A DNA stretch of 64,000 bases from Calliopsis andreniformis (taxonomy: Eukaryota > Arthropoda > Insecta > Hymenoptera > Andrenidae), in the NCBI RefSeq assembly GCF_051401765.1, contig NW_027480423.1, positions 2,728,001-2,792,000 of the forward strand, in the 5' to 3' direction. The notes beneath the pieces were generated by a model. That model was not told where the DNA came from, searched no databases, and saw only the letters and a list, made by a program, of their open reading frames with translations. Below, piece by piece: positions 10,623-23,034 of the stretch. How positions within the stretch are numbered: position 1 is the stretch's first letter; each line of letters starts with the position of its first letter. The translations under genes were made by a program, and so were the position numbers.

Positions 10623-11785
10623 TTCCGGGCAACCTAGGCTTCACTCTGACGCGTTGCTCCACCAGATCACACAGTTAGGGCTTTAGAAGTCAACGCCCGG
10701 AGAATAAAATACGAAATAAATAGAACAGTTTTCCCATTGTATAAAACGAATAATTGCTACCAGTGTAAAAGTTATGGTCATTTCTACGTTCCGGGCTACC
10801 TAGGCTTCACCCTAGGGCGTTGTTCCACCAGATTGAATAGTTCGGGCCTAGGAAGTGAACGCCACAAGAATAAAATACAATATAAATATAACAGTTTTTC
10901 CATCGTATAAAACGAATAATAGCAACCAGTGTGAAAGTTATGATCATTTTTACGTTCCGGGCAACTTAGGTTTCACTCTAGGGCGTTGCTCCACCAGATA
11001 AGACAGTTAGGGCCTTAGAAGCCAACGCCCGAAGCATTAAATACAAAATAAATAGAACAGTTTTTCCATTGTATAAAACGAATAATTGCTACCAGTGTAA
11101 AAGTTATGGTCATTTCTACGTTCCGGGCAACCTAGGCTTCACCCTAGGCCGTTGTTCCACCAGATCGAATATTTAGGTCCTTAGATGTCAACGCCAGAAG
11201 CATAAAATACGATATAAATACAACAGCTTTTCCATCGTATAAAAGGAATAATTGCAAACAGTGTGAAAGTAATGGTCATTTCTACGATCCGGGCAACCGA
11301 GGCTTCACTCTACGGCGTTGTTCCACCAGATCGAATAGTTAGGGCCTAAGAAGTGAACGCCAGGCGCATAAAATACAATATAAATATAACAGTTTTTCCA
11401 TCGTATAAAACGAATAATAGCAACCGGTGTGCAAGTGATGGTCATTTCTACGATCCGGGCAACCGAGGCTTCACTCTACGGCGTTGTTCCACCAGATTGA
11501 ATAGTTAGGGCCTTAGAAGTCAACGCCCGAACCATAAAATGAAAAAAAAAGTTCAATAGTGTTTCCATCATGTAACAGGAATAATAGCAACCAGTGTGAA
11601 AGTTATGGTCATTTCTACGTTCCGGGCAACCTAGGCTTCACTCTAGGGCGTTGCTCCACCAGATCAAACAGTTAGGGCTTTAGAAGTCAACGCCCGAAGC
11701 ATAAAATACAAAATAAATAGAACAGTTTTTCCATTGTATAAAACGAATAATTGGTACCAGCGTAAAAGTTATGGTCATTTCTACG

Positions 11786-11951
11786 TTCCGAGCAACCTAG
11801 GCATCACCACAGGGCGTTGCTCCAACAGATTGAATAGTTAGGGACTTAGAAGTCAACGCCACAACCATAAAATGCAAAAAAAATACGACAGTGTTTCCAT
11901 CATATAACAGGAATAATTGCAACCAGTTTGAAAGTGATGGCCAATTCTACG
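11786..11951 (+). repeat. A8-tract marker monomer (first of eleven)
   Basis: Contains C-A8-TACGACAGTG followed by TTTCCATCATATAACAGG, and begins TTCCGAGCAACCTAGGCATC with ACCACAGGGCG. Identical or nearly identical monomers start at 11,786, 13,943, 17,758, 20,082, 25,722, 31,364, 35,843, 37,668, 44,633, 46,458 and 49,278. The spacings equal 13, 23, 14, 34, 34, 27, 11, 42, 11 and 17 monomers, each short by only 0-7 bp. Three copies (37,668, 46,458 and 49,278) share CAGATCGCATAG in the next unit, marking them as one sublineage. Confidence 0.85.
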
Positions 11952-12117
11952 TTCCGGGCAACCTAGGTTTCACTCCAGGGCGTTGCTCCACCAGATCGAA
12001 TAGTTACGGCCTAAGAAGTCAACGCCAGAAGCATAAAATACGATATAAATGCAACAGCTTTTCCATCGTATAAAACGAATAATTGCAACCAGTGTGAAAG
12101 TAATGGTCATTTCGACG

Positions 12118-12283
12118 TTCCGAACACCCTAGGCGTCACCCTAGGGCGTTGCTCCACCACATCTAATAGCTACGGCCGTAGAAGTCAACGCCAGAGGCAT
12201 AAAATACAATATAAATACAACAGCTTTTCCATCGTATAAAACGAATGATTGCAACCAGTGTGAAAGTAATGGTCATTTCTACA
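12118..12283 (+). repeat. CACATCTAATAG-type monomer
   Basis: The unit starts TTCCGAACACCCTAGGCGTC and carries CCACCACATCTAATAGC followed by TACGGCCGTAG. The preceding base context is TTTCGACG. It always follows the A8-tract marker monomer in zone II (for example 14,275, 18,090, 20,414, 26,054, 31,696, 36,175 and 38,000), which fixes its place in the higher-order cassette. Confidence 0.75.
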
Positions 12284-13894
12284 TTCCGAGCAACCTAGGC
12301 TTCACTCTAGGGCGCTGCTCCACCAGATCGAATGGTTAGGTCCTTAGATGTCAACGCCAGAGCATAAAATACGATATAAATACAACAGCTTTTCCATCGT
12401 ATAAAAGGAATAATTGCAAACAGTGTGAAAGTAATGGTCATTTCTACGATCCGGACAACCTAGGCTTCACTCTACGGCGTTGTTCCACCAGATCGAATAG
12501 TTAGGGCCTAAGAAGTCAACGCCAGAAGCATAAAATACAATATAAATATAACAGTTTTTCCATCGTATAAAACGAATAATAGCAAGCAGTGTGAAAGTTA
12601 TTGTCATTTCTACGTTCCAGGCAACCTAGGCATCACTCTAGGGCGCTGCTCCACCAGATCAAACGGTTAGGGCCTTAGAAGTCAACGCCAGAAGCATAAA
12701 ATACGATATAAATACAACAGCTTTTCCATCGTATAAAACGAATAATTGCAACCAGTTTGAAGGTGATGGTCATTTCTACGTACCGGGCAACCTAGGCTTC
12801 ACTCCGGGCCGTTGCTCCACCAGATCGAATAGTTAGGGCCTTAGAAGTGAACGACAGAAGCATAAAATACAATATAAATACAACAGTTTTTCCATCGTAT
12901 AAAACGAATAATAGCAACCAGTGTGAAAGTTATGGTCATTTCTACATTCCGACCAACCTAGGCGTCACTCTAGGGCGCTGCTCCACCACATCGAAAAGTT
13001 AGGTCCTTAGATGTCAACTCCAGAAGCATAAAATACGATATAAATCCAACAGCTTTTCCATCGTATAAAAGGAATAATTGCAAACAGTGTGAAAGTAATG
13101 GTCATTTCTACGATCCGGGCAACCGAGGCTTCACTCTACGGCGTTGTTCCACCAGATCGAATAGTTAGGGCCTAAGAAGTGAACGCCAGGCGCATAAAAT
13201 ACAATATAAATATAACACTTTTTCCATCGTATAAAACGAATAATAGCAACCAGTGTGAATGTGATGGTTATTTCTACGTTCCGGGCAACCTAGGCTTCAC
13301 TCTGACGCGTTGCTCCACCAGATCACACAGTTAGGGCTTTAGAAGTCAACGCCCGGAGAATAAAATACGAAATAAATAGAACAGTTTTCCCATTGTATAA
13401 AACGAATAATTGCTACCAGTGTAAAAGTTATGGTCATTTCTACGTTCCGGGCTACCTAGGCTTCACCCTAGGGCGTTGTTCCACCAGATCGAATAGTTCG
13501 GGCCTAAGAAGTGAACGCCAGAAGAATAAAATACAATATAAATATAACAGTTTTTCCATCGTATAGAACGAATAATAGCAACCAGTGTGAAAGTTATGGT
13601 CATTTTTACGTTCCGGGCAACTTAGGTTTCACTCTAGGGCGTTGCTCCACCAGATAAGACAGTTAGGGCCTTAGAAGCCAACGCCCGAAGCATTAAATAC
13701 AAAATAAATAGAACAGTTTTTCCATTGTATAAAACGAATAATTGCAAACAGTGTGAAAGTAATGGTCATTTCTACGATCCGGGCAACCGAGGCTTCACTC
13801 TACGGCGTTGTTCCACCAGATTGAATAGTTAGGGCCTTAGAAGTCAACGCCCGAAGCATAAAATACAAAATAAATAGAACAGTTTTTCCATTGT

Positions 13895-15840
13895 ATAAAA
13901 CGAATAATTGGTACCAGCGTAAAAGTTATGGTCATTTCTACGTTCCGAGCAACCTAGGCATCACCACAGGGCGTTGCTCCAACAGATTGAATAGTTAGGG
14001 ACTTAGAAGTCAACGCCCCAACCATAAAATGCAAAAAAAATACGACAGTGTTTCCATCATATAACAGGAATAATTGCAACCAGTTTGAAAGTGATGGCCA
14101 ATTCTACGTTCCGGGCAACCTAGGTTTCACTCCAGGGCGTTTCTCCACCAGATCGAATAGTTACGGCCTAAGAAGTCAACGCCAGAAGCATAAAATACGA
14201 TATAAATGCAACAGCTTTTCCATCGTATAAAACGAATAATTGCAACCAGTGTGAAAGTAATGGTCATTTCGACGTTCCGAACACCCTAGGCGTCACTCTA
14301 GGGCGTTGCTCCACCACATCTAATAGCTACGGCCGTAGAAGTCAACGCCAGAGGCATAAAATACAATATAAATACAACAGCTTTTCCATCGTATAAAACG
14401 AATGATTGCAACCAGTGTGAAAGTAATGGTCATTTCTACATTCCGAGCAACCTAGGCTTCACTCTAGGGCGCTGCTCCACCAGATCGAATGGTTAGGTCC
14501 ATAGATGTCAACGCCAGAGCATAAAATACGATATAAGTACAACAGCTTTTCCATCGTATAAAAGGAATAATTGCAAACAGTGTGAAAGTAATGGTCATTT
14601 CTACGATCCGGGCAACCTAGGCTTCACTCTACGGCGTTGTTCCACCAGATCGAATAGTTAGGGCCTAAGAAGTCAACGCCAGAAGCATAAAATACAATAT
14701 AAATATAACAGTTTTTCCATCGTATAAAACGAATAATAGCAAGCAGTGTGAAAGTTATTGTCATTTCTTCGTTCCGGGCAACCTAGGCATCACTCTAGGG
14801 CGCTGCTCCACCAGATCAAACGGTTAGGACCTTAGAAGTCAACGCCCGAAGCATAAAATACAAAATAAATAGATCAGTTTTTCCATCGTATAGAACGAAT
14901 AATAGCAACCAGTGTGAAAGTTATGGTCATTTCTACGTTCCGGCAACCTAGGCTTCGCTCCAGGCCGTTGTTCCACCAGATCGAATAGTTAGGGCCTTAG
15001 AAGTCAACGCCCGAAGCATAAAATACAAAATAAATAGAACAGTTTTTCTATCGTATAAAACGAATAATAGCAACCAGTGTGATAGTTATGGTCATTTCTA
15101 CGTTCCGGCAACCTAGACTTCACCACATGGCGTTGTTACACCAGATCGAATAGTTAGGGCCTAAGAAGTGAACGCCAGCAGCATAAAATACAATATAAAT
15201 ACAACAGATCTTCCATCATATAAAACGAATAATTGCAACCAGTATGAAAGTTATGGTCATTTCTACGTTCCGGGCAACCTAGGCTTCACTCTATGGCGTT
15301 CTTCCACCACATCGAATAGCTGCTGCCTCAGAAGTCAACGCCTGAAGCATAAAATACAATAAAAATACAACAGTCTTTCCGTCCTATAACAGGAATAATT
15401 GCAACCCGTGTGAAAGTGATGGTCATTTGTACGTTCCAGGCAACCTAGGCTTCACTCTAGGGCGTTGTTCCACCAGATCGAATTGTTAGGGCCTAAGAAG
15501 TCAACGCCAGAAGCATAAAATACAATAAAGATGCAACAGCTTTTCCATCGTATAAAGCGAATAATTGCACCCAGTGCGAAAGTTATTGTCATTTCTACTT
15601 TCCGCGCTACCTAGGCTTCACCCAAGGGCGTTGCTCCAACAGATTGAATAGCTAGGACCTTAGAAGTCAATGCCCGAAGCATAAAATGCAATAAAAATAC
15701 AACAGTTTTTCCATCATATAACAGGAATAATTGCAACCAGTTTGAAAGTGATGGTCATTTCTACGTTCCGGGCAACCTAGGCTTCACTCTAGGGGGTTGC
15801 TCCAACAGATCGAATAGTTAGAGCCTTAGAAGTCAACGCC
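13895..15840 (+). repeat. Duplicated block (partner 20,034-21,979, 6,139-bp offset)
   Basis: About 1,946 bp including the A8 marker, CACATCT type, two TTCCGGCAACC units with a 1-bp deletion, the CCAGCAGCATAAAA unit and the GTCTTTCCGTCC unit recur at an offset of 37 monomers. The matched start is near GTATAAAACGAATAATTGG. The matched end is where CAACGCCAG and CAACGCCCG diverge. Confidence 0.8.
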
Positions 15841-15989
15841 AGAAGCATAAAATACAATATAAATAACACAGTTTTTCCATAGTATAAGACGAATAATTGC
15901 TACCAGTATGGAAGTGATGGTCATTTCTACGTTCCGGGCTACCTAGGCCTCACTCTAGGTCCTTGTTCCACCAGATCGAATTGTTAGGG

Positions 15990-17375
15990 CCTAAGAAGTC
16001 AACGCCAGAAGCATAAGGTACAATATAAATATAACAGTTTTTCCATCGTATAGAACGAATAATAGCAACCAGTGTGAAAGTTATGGTCATTTCTACTTTC
16101 CGCGCAACCTAGGCTTCACCCTAGGGCGTTGCTCCAACAGATTGAATAGCTAGGACCTTAGAAGTCAATGCCCGAAGCATAAAATGCAATAAAAATACAA
16201 CAGTTTTTCCATCATATAACAGGAATAATTGCAACCAGTTTGAAAGTGATGGTCATTTCTACGTTCCGGGCAACCTAGACTTCACTCTAGGGCGTTGCTC
16301 CAACAGACCGAATAGTTAGAGCCTTAGAAGTCAACGCCCGAAGCATAAAATACAAAATAAATAGAACAGTTTTTCCATTGTATAAAACGAATAATTGCTA
16401 CCAGTGTAAAAGTTATGGTCATTTCTACGTTCCGGGCAACCTAGGCTTCACCCTAGGCCGTTGTTCCACCAGATCGAATAGTTAGGGCCTAAGAAGTCAA
16501 CGCCAGAAGCATAAAATACGATATAAATACAACAGCTTTTCCATCGTATAAAAGGAATAATTGCAAACAGTGTGAAAGTAATGGTCATTTCTACGATCCG
16601 GGCAACCGAGGCTTCACTCTACGGCGTTGTTCCACCAGATCGAATAGTTAGGGCCTAAGAAGTGAACGCCAGGCGCATAAAATACAATATAAATATAACA
16701 GTTTTTCCATCGTATAAAACGAATAATAGCAACCAGTGTGAAAGTGATGGTCATTTCTACGTTCCGGGCAACCTAGGCTTCACTCTGACGCGTTGCTCCA
16801 CCAGATCACACAGTTAGGGCTTTAGAAGTCAACGCCCGGTGAATAAAATACGAAATAAATCGAACAGTTTTGCCATTGTATAAAACGAATAATTGCTACC
16901 AGTGTAAAAGTTATGGTCATTTCTACGTTCCGGGCTACCTAGGCTTCACCCTAGGGCGTTGTTCCACCAGATCGAATAGTTCGGGCCTAGGAAGTGAACG
17001 CCAGAAGAATAAAATACAATATAAATATAACAGTTTTTCCATCGTATAAAACGAATAATAGCAACCAGTGTGAAAGTTATGGTCATTTTTACGTTCCGGG
17101 CAACTTAGGTTTCACTCTAGGGCGTTGCTCCACCAGATAAGACAGTTATGGCCTTAGAAGCCAACGCACGAAGCATTAAATACAAAATAAATAGAACAGT
17201 TTTTCCATTGTATAAAACGAATAATTGCTACCAGTGTAAAAGTTATGGTCATTTTTACGTTCCGGGCAACCTAGGCTTCACCCTAGGCCGTTGTTCCAGC
17301 AGATCGAATAGTTAGGTCCTTAGACGTCAACGCCAGAAGCATAAAATACGATATAAATACAACAGCTTTTCCATC
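15990..17375 (+). repeat. Duplicated block (partner 18,480-19,865, 2,490-bp offset)
   Basis: The offset is exactly 15 monomers. It is anchored by GCATAAGGTACAATATAAAT at 16,011 and 18,501 and includes CAACCTAGACTTC, CTCTGACGCG and GTTATGGCCTTAG variants. The same sequence occurs a third time from about 22,790, 4,311 bp (26 monomers) further on. Confidence 0.75.
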
Positions 17376-17425
17376 GTATAAAAGGAATAATTGCAAACAG
17401 TGTGAAAGTAATGGTCATTTCTACG

Positions 17426-17591
17426 ATCCGGGCAACCGAGGCTTCACTCTACGGCGTTGTTCCACCAGATTGAATAGTTAGGGCCTTAGAAGTCAACGCC
17501 CGAACCATAAAATGAAAAAAAAATTCAATAGTGTTTCCATCATGTAACAGGAATAATAGCAACCAGTGTGAAAGTTATGGTCATTTCTACG
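17426..17591 (+). repeat. A9-tract companion monomer
   Basis: A 166-bp unit with CGAACCATAAAATG followed by nine A, then TTCAATAGTG and CATCATGTAACAGG. The G before the A run lies exactly 349 bp upstream of the start codon-like GTG in the marker monomer at nearly every site: 17,514, 25,478, 31,120, 35,599, 37,424, 44,389, 46,214 and 49,034. At 11,541 the distance is 350 because of an extra G. The companion is absent upstream of the markers at 13,943 and 20,082. Confidence 0.8.
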
Positions 17592-20500
17592 TTCCGGGCA
17601 ACCTAGGCTTCACTCTAGGGCGTTGCTCCACCAGATCAAACAGTTAGGGCTTTAGAAGTCAACGCCCGAAGCATAAAATGCAAAATAAATAGAACAGTTT
17701 TTCCATTGTATAAAACGAATAATTGGTACCAGCGTAAAAGTTATGGTCATTTCTACGTTCCGAGCAACCTAGGCATCACCACAGGGCGTTGCTCCAACAG
17801 ATTGAATAGTTAGGGACTTAGAAGTCAACGCCCCAACCATAAAATGCAAAAAAAATACGACAGTGTTTCCATCATATAACAGGAATAATTGCAACCAGTT
17901 TGAAAGTGATGGCCAATTCTACGTTCCGGGCAACCTAGGTTTCACTCCAGGGCGTTGCTCCACCAGATCGAATAGTTACGGCCTAAGAAGTCAACGCCAG
18001 AAGCATAAAATACGATATAAATGCAACAGCTTTTCCATCGTATAAAACGAATAATTGCAACCAGTGTGAAAGTAATGGTCATTTCGACGTTCCGAACACC
18101 CTAGGCGTCACTCTAGGGCGTTGCTCCACCACATCTAATAGCTACGGCCGTAGAAGTCAACGCCAGAGGCATAAAATACAATATAAATACAACAGCTTTT
18201 CCATCGTATAAAACGAATGATTGCAACCAGTATGAAGGTTAAGGTCATTTCTACTTTCCGTGCAACCTAGGCTTCACCCTAGGGCATTGCTCCAACAGAC
18301 TGAATAGTTAGGGCCTTAGAAGTCAATGCCCGAAGCATAAAATGCAATAAAAATACAACAGTTTTTCCATCCTATAACAGGAATAATTGCAACCAATTTG
18401 AAAGTGACGGTCATTTCTACGTACCGGGCAACCTAGGCTTAACTCGAGGGCGTTGCTCCACCAGATCGAATAGTTAGGGCCTTAGAAGTCAACGCCAGAA
18501 GCATAAGGTACAATATAAATATAACAGTTTTTCCATCGTATAGAACGAATAATAGCAACCAGTGTGAAAGTTATGGTCATTTCTACTTTCCGCGCAACCT
18601 AGGCTTCACCCTAGGGCGTTGCTCCAACAGATTGAATAGCTAGGACCTTAGAAGCCAATGCCCGAAGCATAAAATGCAATAAAAATACAACAGTTTTTCC
18701 ATCATATAACAGGAATAATTGCAACCAGTTTGAAAGTGATGGTCATTTCTACGTTCCGGGCAACCTAGACTTCACTCTAGGGCGTTGCTACAACAGATCG
18801 AATAGTTAGAGCCTTAGAAGTCAACGCCCGAAGCATAAAATACAAAATAAATAGAACAGTTTTTCCATTGTATAAAACGAATAATTGCTACCAGTGTAAA
18901 AGTTATGGTCATTTCTACGTTCCGGGCAACTTAGGCTTCACCCTAGGCCGTTGTTCCACCAGATCGAATAGTTAGGGCCTAAGAAGTCAACGCCAGAAGC
19001 ATAAAATACGATATAAATACAACAGCTTTTCCATCGTATAAAAGGAATAATTGTAAACAGTGTGAAAGTAATGGTCATTTCTACGATCCGGGCAACCGAG
19101 GCTTCACTCTACGGCGTTGTTCCACCAGATCGAATAGTTAGGGCCTAAGAAGTGAACGCCAGGCGCATAAAATACAATATAAATATAACAGTTTTTCCAT
19201 CGTATAAAACGAATAATAGCAACCAGTGTGAAAGTGATGGTCATTTCTACGTTCCGGGCAACCTAGGCTTCACTCTGACGCGTTGCTCCACCAGATCACA
19301 CAGTTAGGGTTTTAGAAGTCAACGCCCGGAGAATAAAATACGAAATAAATAGAACAGTTTTGCCATTGTATAAAACGAATAATTGCTACCAGTGTAAAAG
19401 TTATGGTCATTTCTACGTTCCGGGCTACCTAGGCTTCACCCTAGGGCGTTGTTCCACCAGATCGAATAGTTCGGGCCTAGGAAGTGAACGCCAGAAGAAT
19501 AAAATACAATATAAATATAACAGTTTTTCCATCGTATAAAACGAATAATAGCAACCAGTGTGAAAGTTATGGTCATTTTTACGTTCCGGGCAACTTAGGT
19601 TTCACTCTAGGGCGTTGCTCCACCAGATAAGACAGTTATGGCCTTAGAAGCCAACGCCCGAAGCATTAAATACAAAATAAATAGAACAGTTTTTCCATTG
19701 TATAAAACGAATAATTGCTACCAGTGTAAAAGTTATGGTCATTTTTACGTTCCGGGCAACCTAGGCTTCACCATAGGCCGTTGTTCCACCAGATCGAATA
19801 GTTAGGTCCTTAGATGTCAACGCCAGAAGCATAAAATACGATATAAATACAACAGCTTTTCCATCGTATAAAACGAATAATTGCAACCAGTTTGAAGGTG
19901 ATGGTCATTTCTACGTACCGGGCAACCTAGGCTTCACTCTAGGGCGTTGCTCCACCAGATCGAATAGTTAGGGCCTTAGAAGTGAACGACAGAAGCATAA
20001 AATACAATATAAATACAACAGTTTTTCCATCGTATAAAACGAATAATTGGTACCAGCGTAAAAGTTATGGTCATTTCTACGTTCCGAGCAACCTAGGCAT
20101 CACCACAGGGCGTTGCTCCAACAGATTGAATAGTTAGGGACTTAGAAGTCAACGCCCCAACCATAAAATGCAAAAAAAATACGACAGTGTTTCCATCATA
20201 TAACAGGAATAATTGCAACCAGTTTGAAAGTGATGGCCAATTCTACGTTCCGGGCAACCTAGGTTTCACTCCAGGGCGTTGCTCCACCAGATCGAATAGT
20301 TACGGCCTAAGAAGTCAACGCCAGAAGCATAAAATACGATATAAATACAACAGCTTTTCCATCGTATAAAATGAATAATTGCAACCAGTGTGAAAGTAAT
20401 GGTCATTTCGACGTTCCGAACACCCTAGGCGTCACTCTAGGGCGTTGCTCCACCACATCTAATAGCTACGGCCGTAGAAGTCAACGCCAGAGGCATAAAA

Positions 20501-23034
20501 TACAATATAAATACAACAGCTTTTCCATCGTATAAAACGAATGATTGCAACCAGTGTGAAAGTAATGGTCATTTCTACATTCCGAGCAACCTAGGCTTCA
20601 CTCTAGGGCGCTGCTCCACCAGATCGAATGGTTAGGTCCTTAGATGTCAACGCCAGAGCATAAAATACGATATAAATACAACAGCTTTTCCATCGTATAA
20701 AAGGAATAATTGCAAACAGTGTGAAAGTAATGGTCATTTCTACGATCCGGGCAACCTACGCTTCACTCTACGGCGTTGTTCCACCAGATCGAATAGTTAG
20801 GGCCTAAGAAGTCAACGCCAGAAGCATAAAATACAATATAAATATAACAGTTTTTCCATCGTATAAAACGAATAATAGCAAGCAGTGTGAAAGTTATGGT
20901 CATTTCTACGTTCCGGGCAACCTAGGCATCACTCTAGGGCGTTGCTCCACCAGATCAAACGGTTAGGGCCTTAGAAGTCAACGCCCGAAGCATAAAATAC
21001 AAAATAAATAGATCAGTTTTTCCATCGTATAGAACGAATAATAGCAACCAGTGTGAAAGTTATGGTCATTTCTACGTTCCGGCAACCTAGGCTTCGCTCC
21101 AGGCCGTTGTTCCACCAGATCGAATAGTTAGGGCCTTAGAAGTCAACGCCCGAAGCATAAAATACAAAATAAATAGAACAGTTTTTCTATCGTATAAAAC
21201 GAATAATAGCAACCAGTGTGATAGTTATGGTCATTTCTACGTTCCGGCAACCTAGACTTCACCACAGGGCGTTGTTCCACCAGATCGAATAGTTAGGGCC
21301 TAAGACGTGAACGCCAGCAGCATAAAATACAATATAAATACAACAGATCTTCCATCATATAAAACGAATAATTGCAACCAGTATGAAAGTTATGGTCATT
21401 TCTACGTTCCCGGCAACCTAGGCTTCACTCTATGGCGTTCTTCCACCACATCGAATAGCTGCTGCCTCAGAAGTCAACGCCTGAAGCATAAAATACAATA
21501 AAAATACAACAGTCTTTCCGTCCTATAACAGGAATAATTGCAACCCGTGTGAAAGTGATGGTCATTTGTACGTTCCAGGCAACCTAGGCTTCACTCTAGG
21601 GCGTTGTTCCACCAGATCGAATTGTTAGGGCCTAAGAAGTCAACGCCAGAAGCATAAAATACAATAAAGATGCAACAGCTTTTCCATCGTATAAAGCGAA
21701 TAATTGCACCCAGTGTGAAAGTTATTGTCATTTCTACTTTCCGCGCTACCTAGGCTTCACCCAAGGGCGTTGCTCCAACAGATTGAATAGCTAGGACCTT
21801 AGAAGTCAATGCCCGAAGCATAAAATGCAATAAAAATGCAACAGTTTTTCCATCATATAACAGGAATAATTGCAACCAGTTTGAAAGTGATGGTCATTTC
21901 TACGTTCCGGGCAACCTAGGCTTCACTCTAGGGCGTTGCTCCAACAGATCGAATAGTTAGAGCCTTAGAAGTCAACGCCCGAAGCATAAAATACAAAATA
22001 AATAGAACAGTTTTTCCATTGTATAGAAGGAATAATAGCATCCAGTGTGAAAGTTATGGACATTTCTACGTCCCGGCAACCTAGGCTTCACCCTCGGGCG
22101 TTGCTCCAACAGATTGAAAAGTTAGGGACTTAGAAGTCAACGCTCGATGCATAAAATACAAAATAAATAGAACAGTTTTTCCATCGTATAGAACGAATAA
22201 TAGCATCCAGTGTGAAAGTTATGGACATTTCTACGTCCCGGCAACCTAGGCTTCACTCTAGGGCGTTGCTCCACCAGATCAAACAGCTAGGGCCTAAGAA
22301 GTCAGCGCCAGAAGCATAAAATACAATATAAATATAACAGTTTTTCCATCGTATAAAACGAATAATAGCAACCAGTGTAAAGGTTATGGTCATTCCTACG
22401 TTCCGGGCAACCTAGGCTTCACCCTAGGGCGTTGCTCCAACAGATTGAATAGTTAGGGCCTTAGAAGTCAACGCCGGAAGCATAAAATGCAATAAAAATA
22501 CAACAGATTTTCCATCGTATAAAAGGATTAATTGCAACCAGTTTGAAAGTGATGGTCATTTCTACGTTCCGGGCAACCTAGGCATCACTCTAGGGCGTTG
22601 CTCCACCAGATCGAATAGGTAGGGCCTTAGAAGTCAATGCCCGAAGCATAAAATGCAATAAAAATACAACAGTTTTTCCATCGTATAAAAGGATTAATTG
22701 CAACCAGTTTGAAAGTGATGGTCATTTCTACGTTCCGGGCTACCTAGGCCTCACTCTAGGTCGTTGTTCCACCAGATCGAATTGTTAGGGCCTAACAAGT
22801 CAACGCCAGAAGCATAAGGTACAATATAAATATAACAGTTTTTCCATCGTATAGAACGAATAATAGCAACCAGTGTGAAAGTTATGGTCATTTCTACTTT
22901 CCGCGCAACCTAGGCTTCACCCTAGGGCGTTGCTCCAACAGATTGAATAGCTAGGACCTTAGAAGTCAATGCCCGAAGCATAAAATGCAATAAAAATACA
23001 ACAGTTTTTCCATCATATAACAGGAATAATTGCA

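Larger units (their letters stand above)
10291..11500 (+). repeat. Five-monomer repeat of the TAGATG/GATCC module
   Basis: The module beginning TAGGTCCTTAGATG at about 10,343 recurs at about 11,173, an offset of 830 bp or exactly five monomers. The GATCC unit follows in both. Between them lie CTCTGACGCG, GGGCTACCTAGG and CAACTTAGGTTTC variants that recur in the same order later in zone II. Confidence 0.7.

Noticed and set aside
11541..11551. A8/A9 tracts as poly(A) tails of retroelements or terminators
   Set aside because: They sit at a fixed position inside a normal 166-bp monomer with no element sequence or target-site duplication around them.
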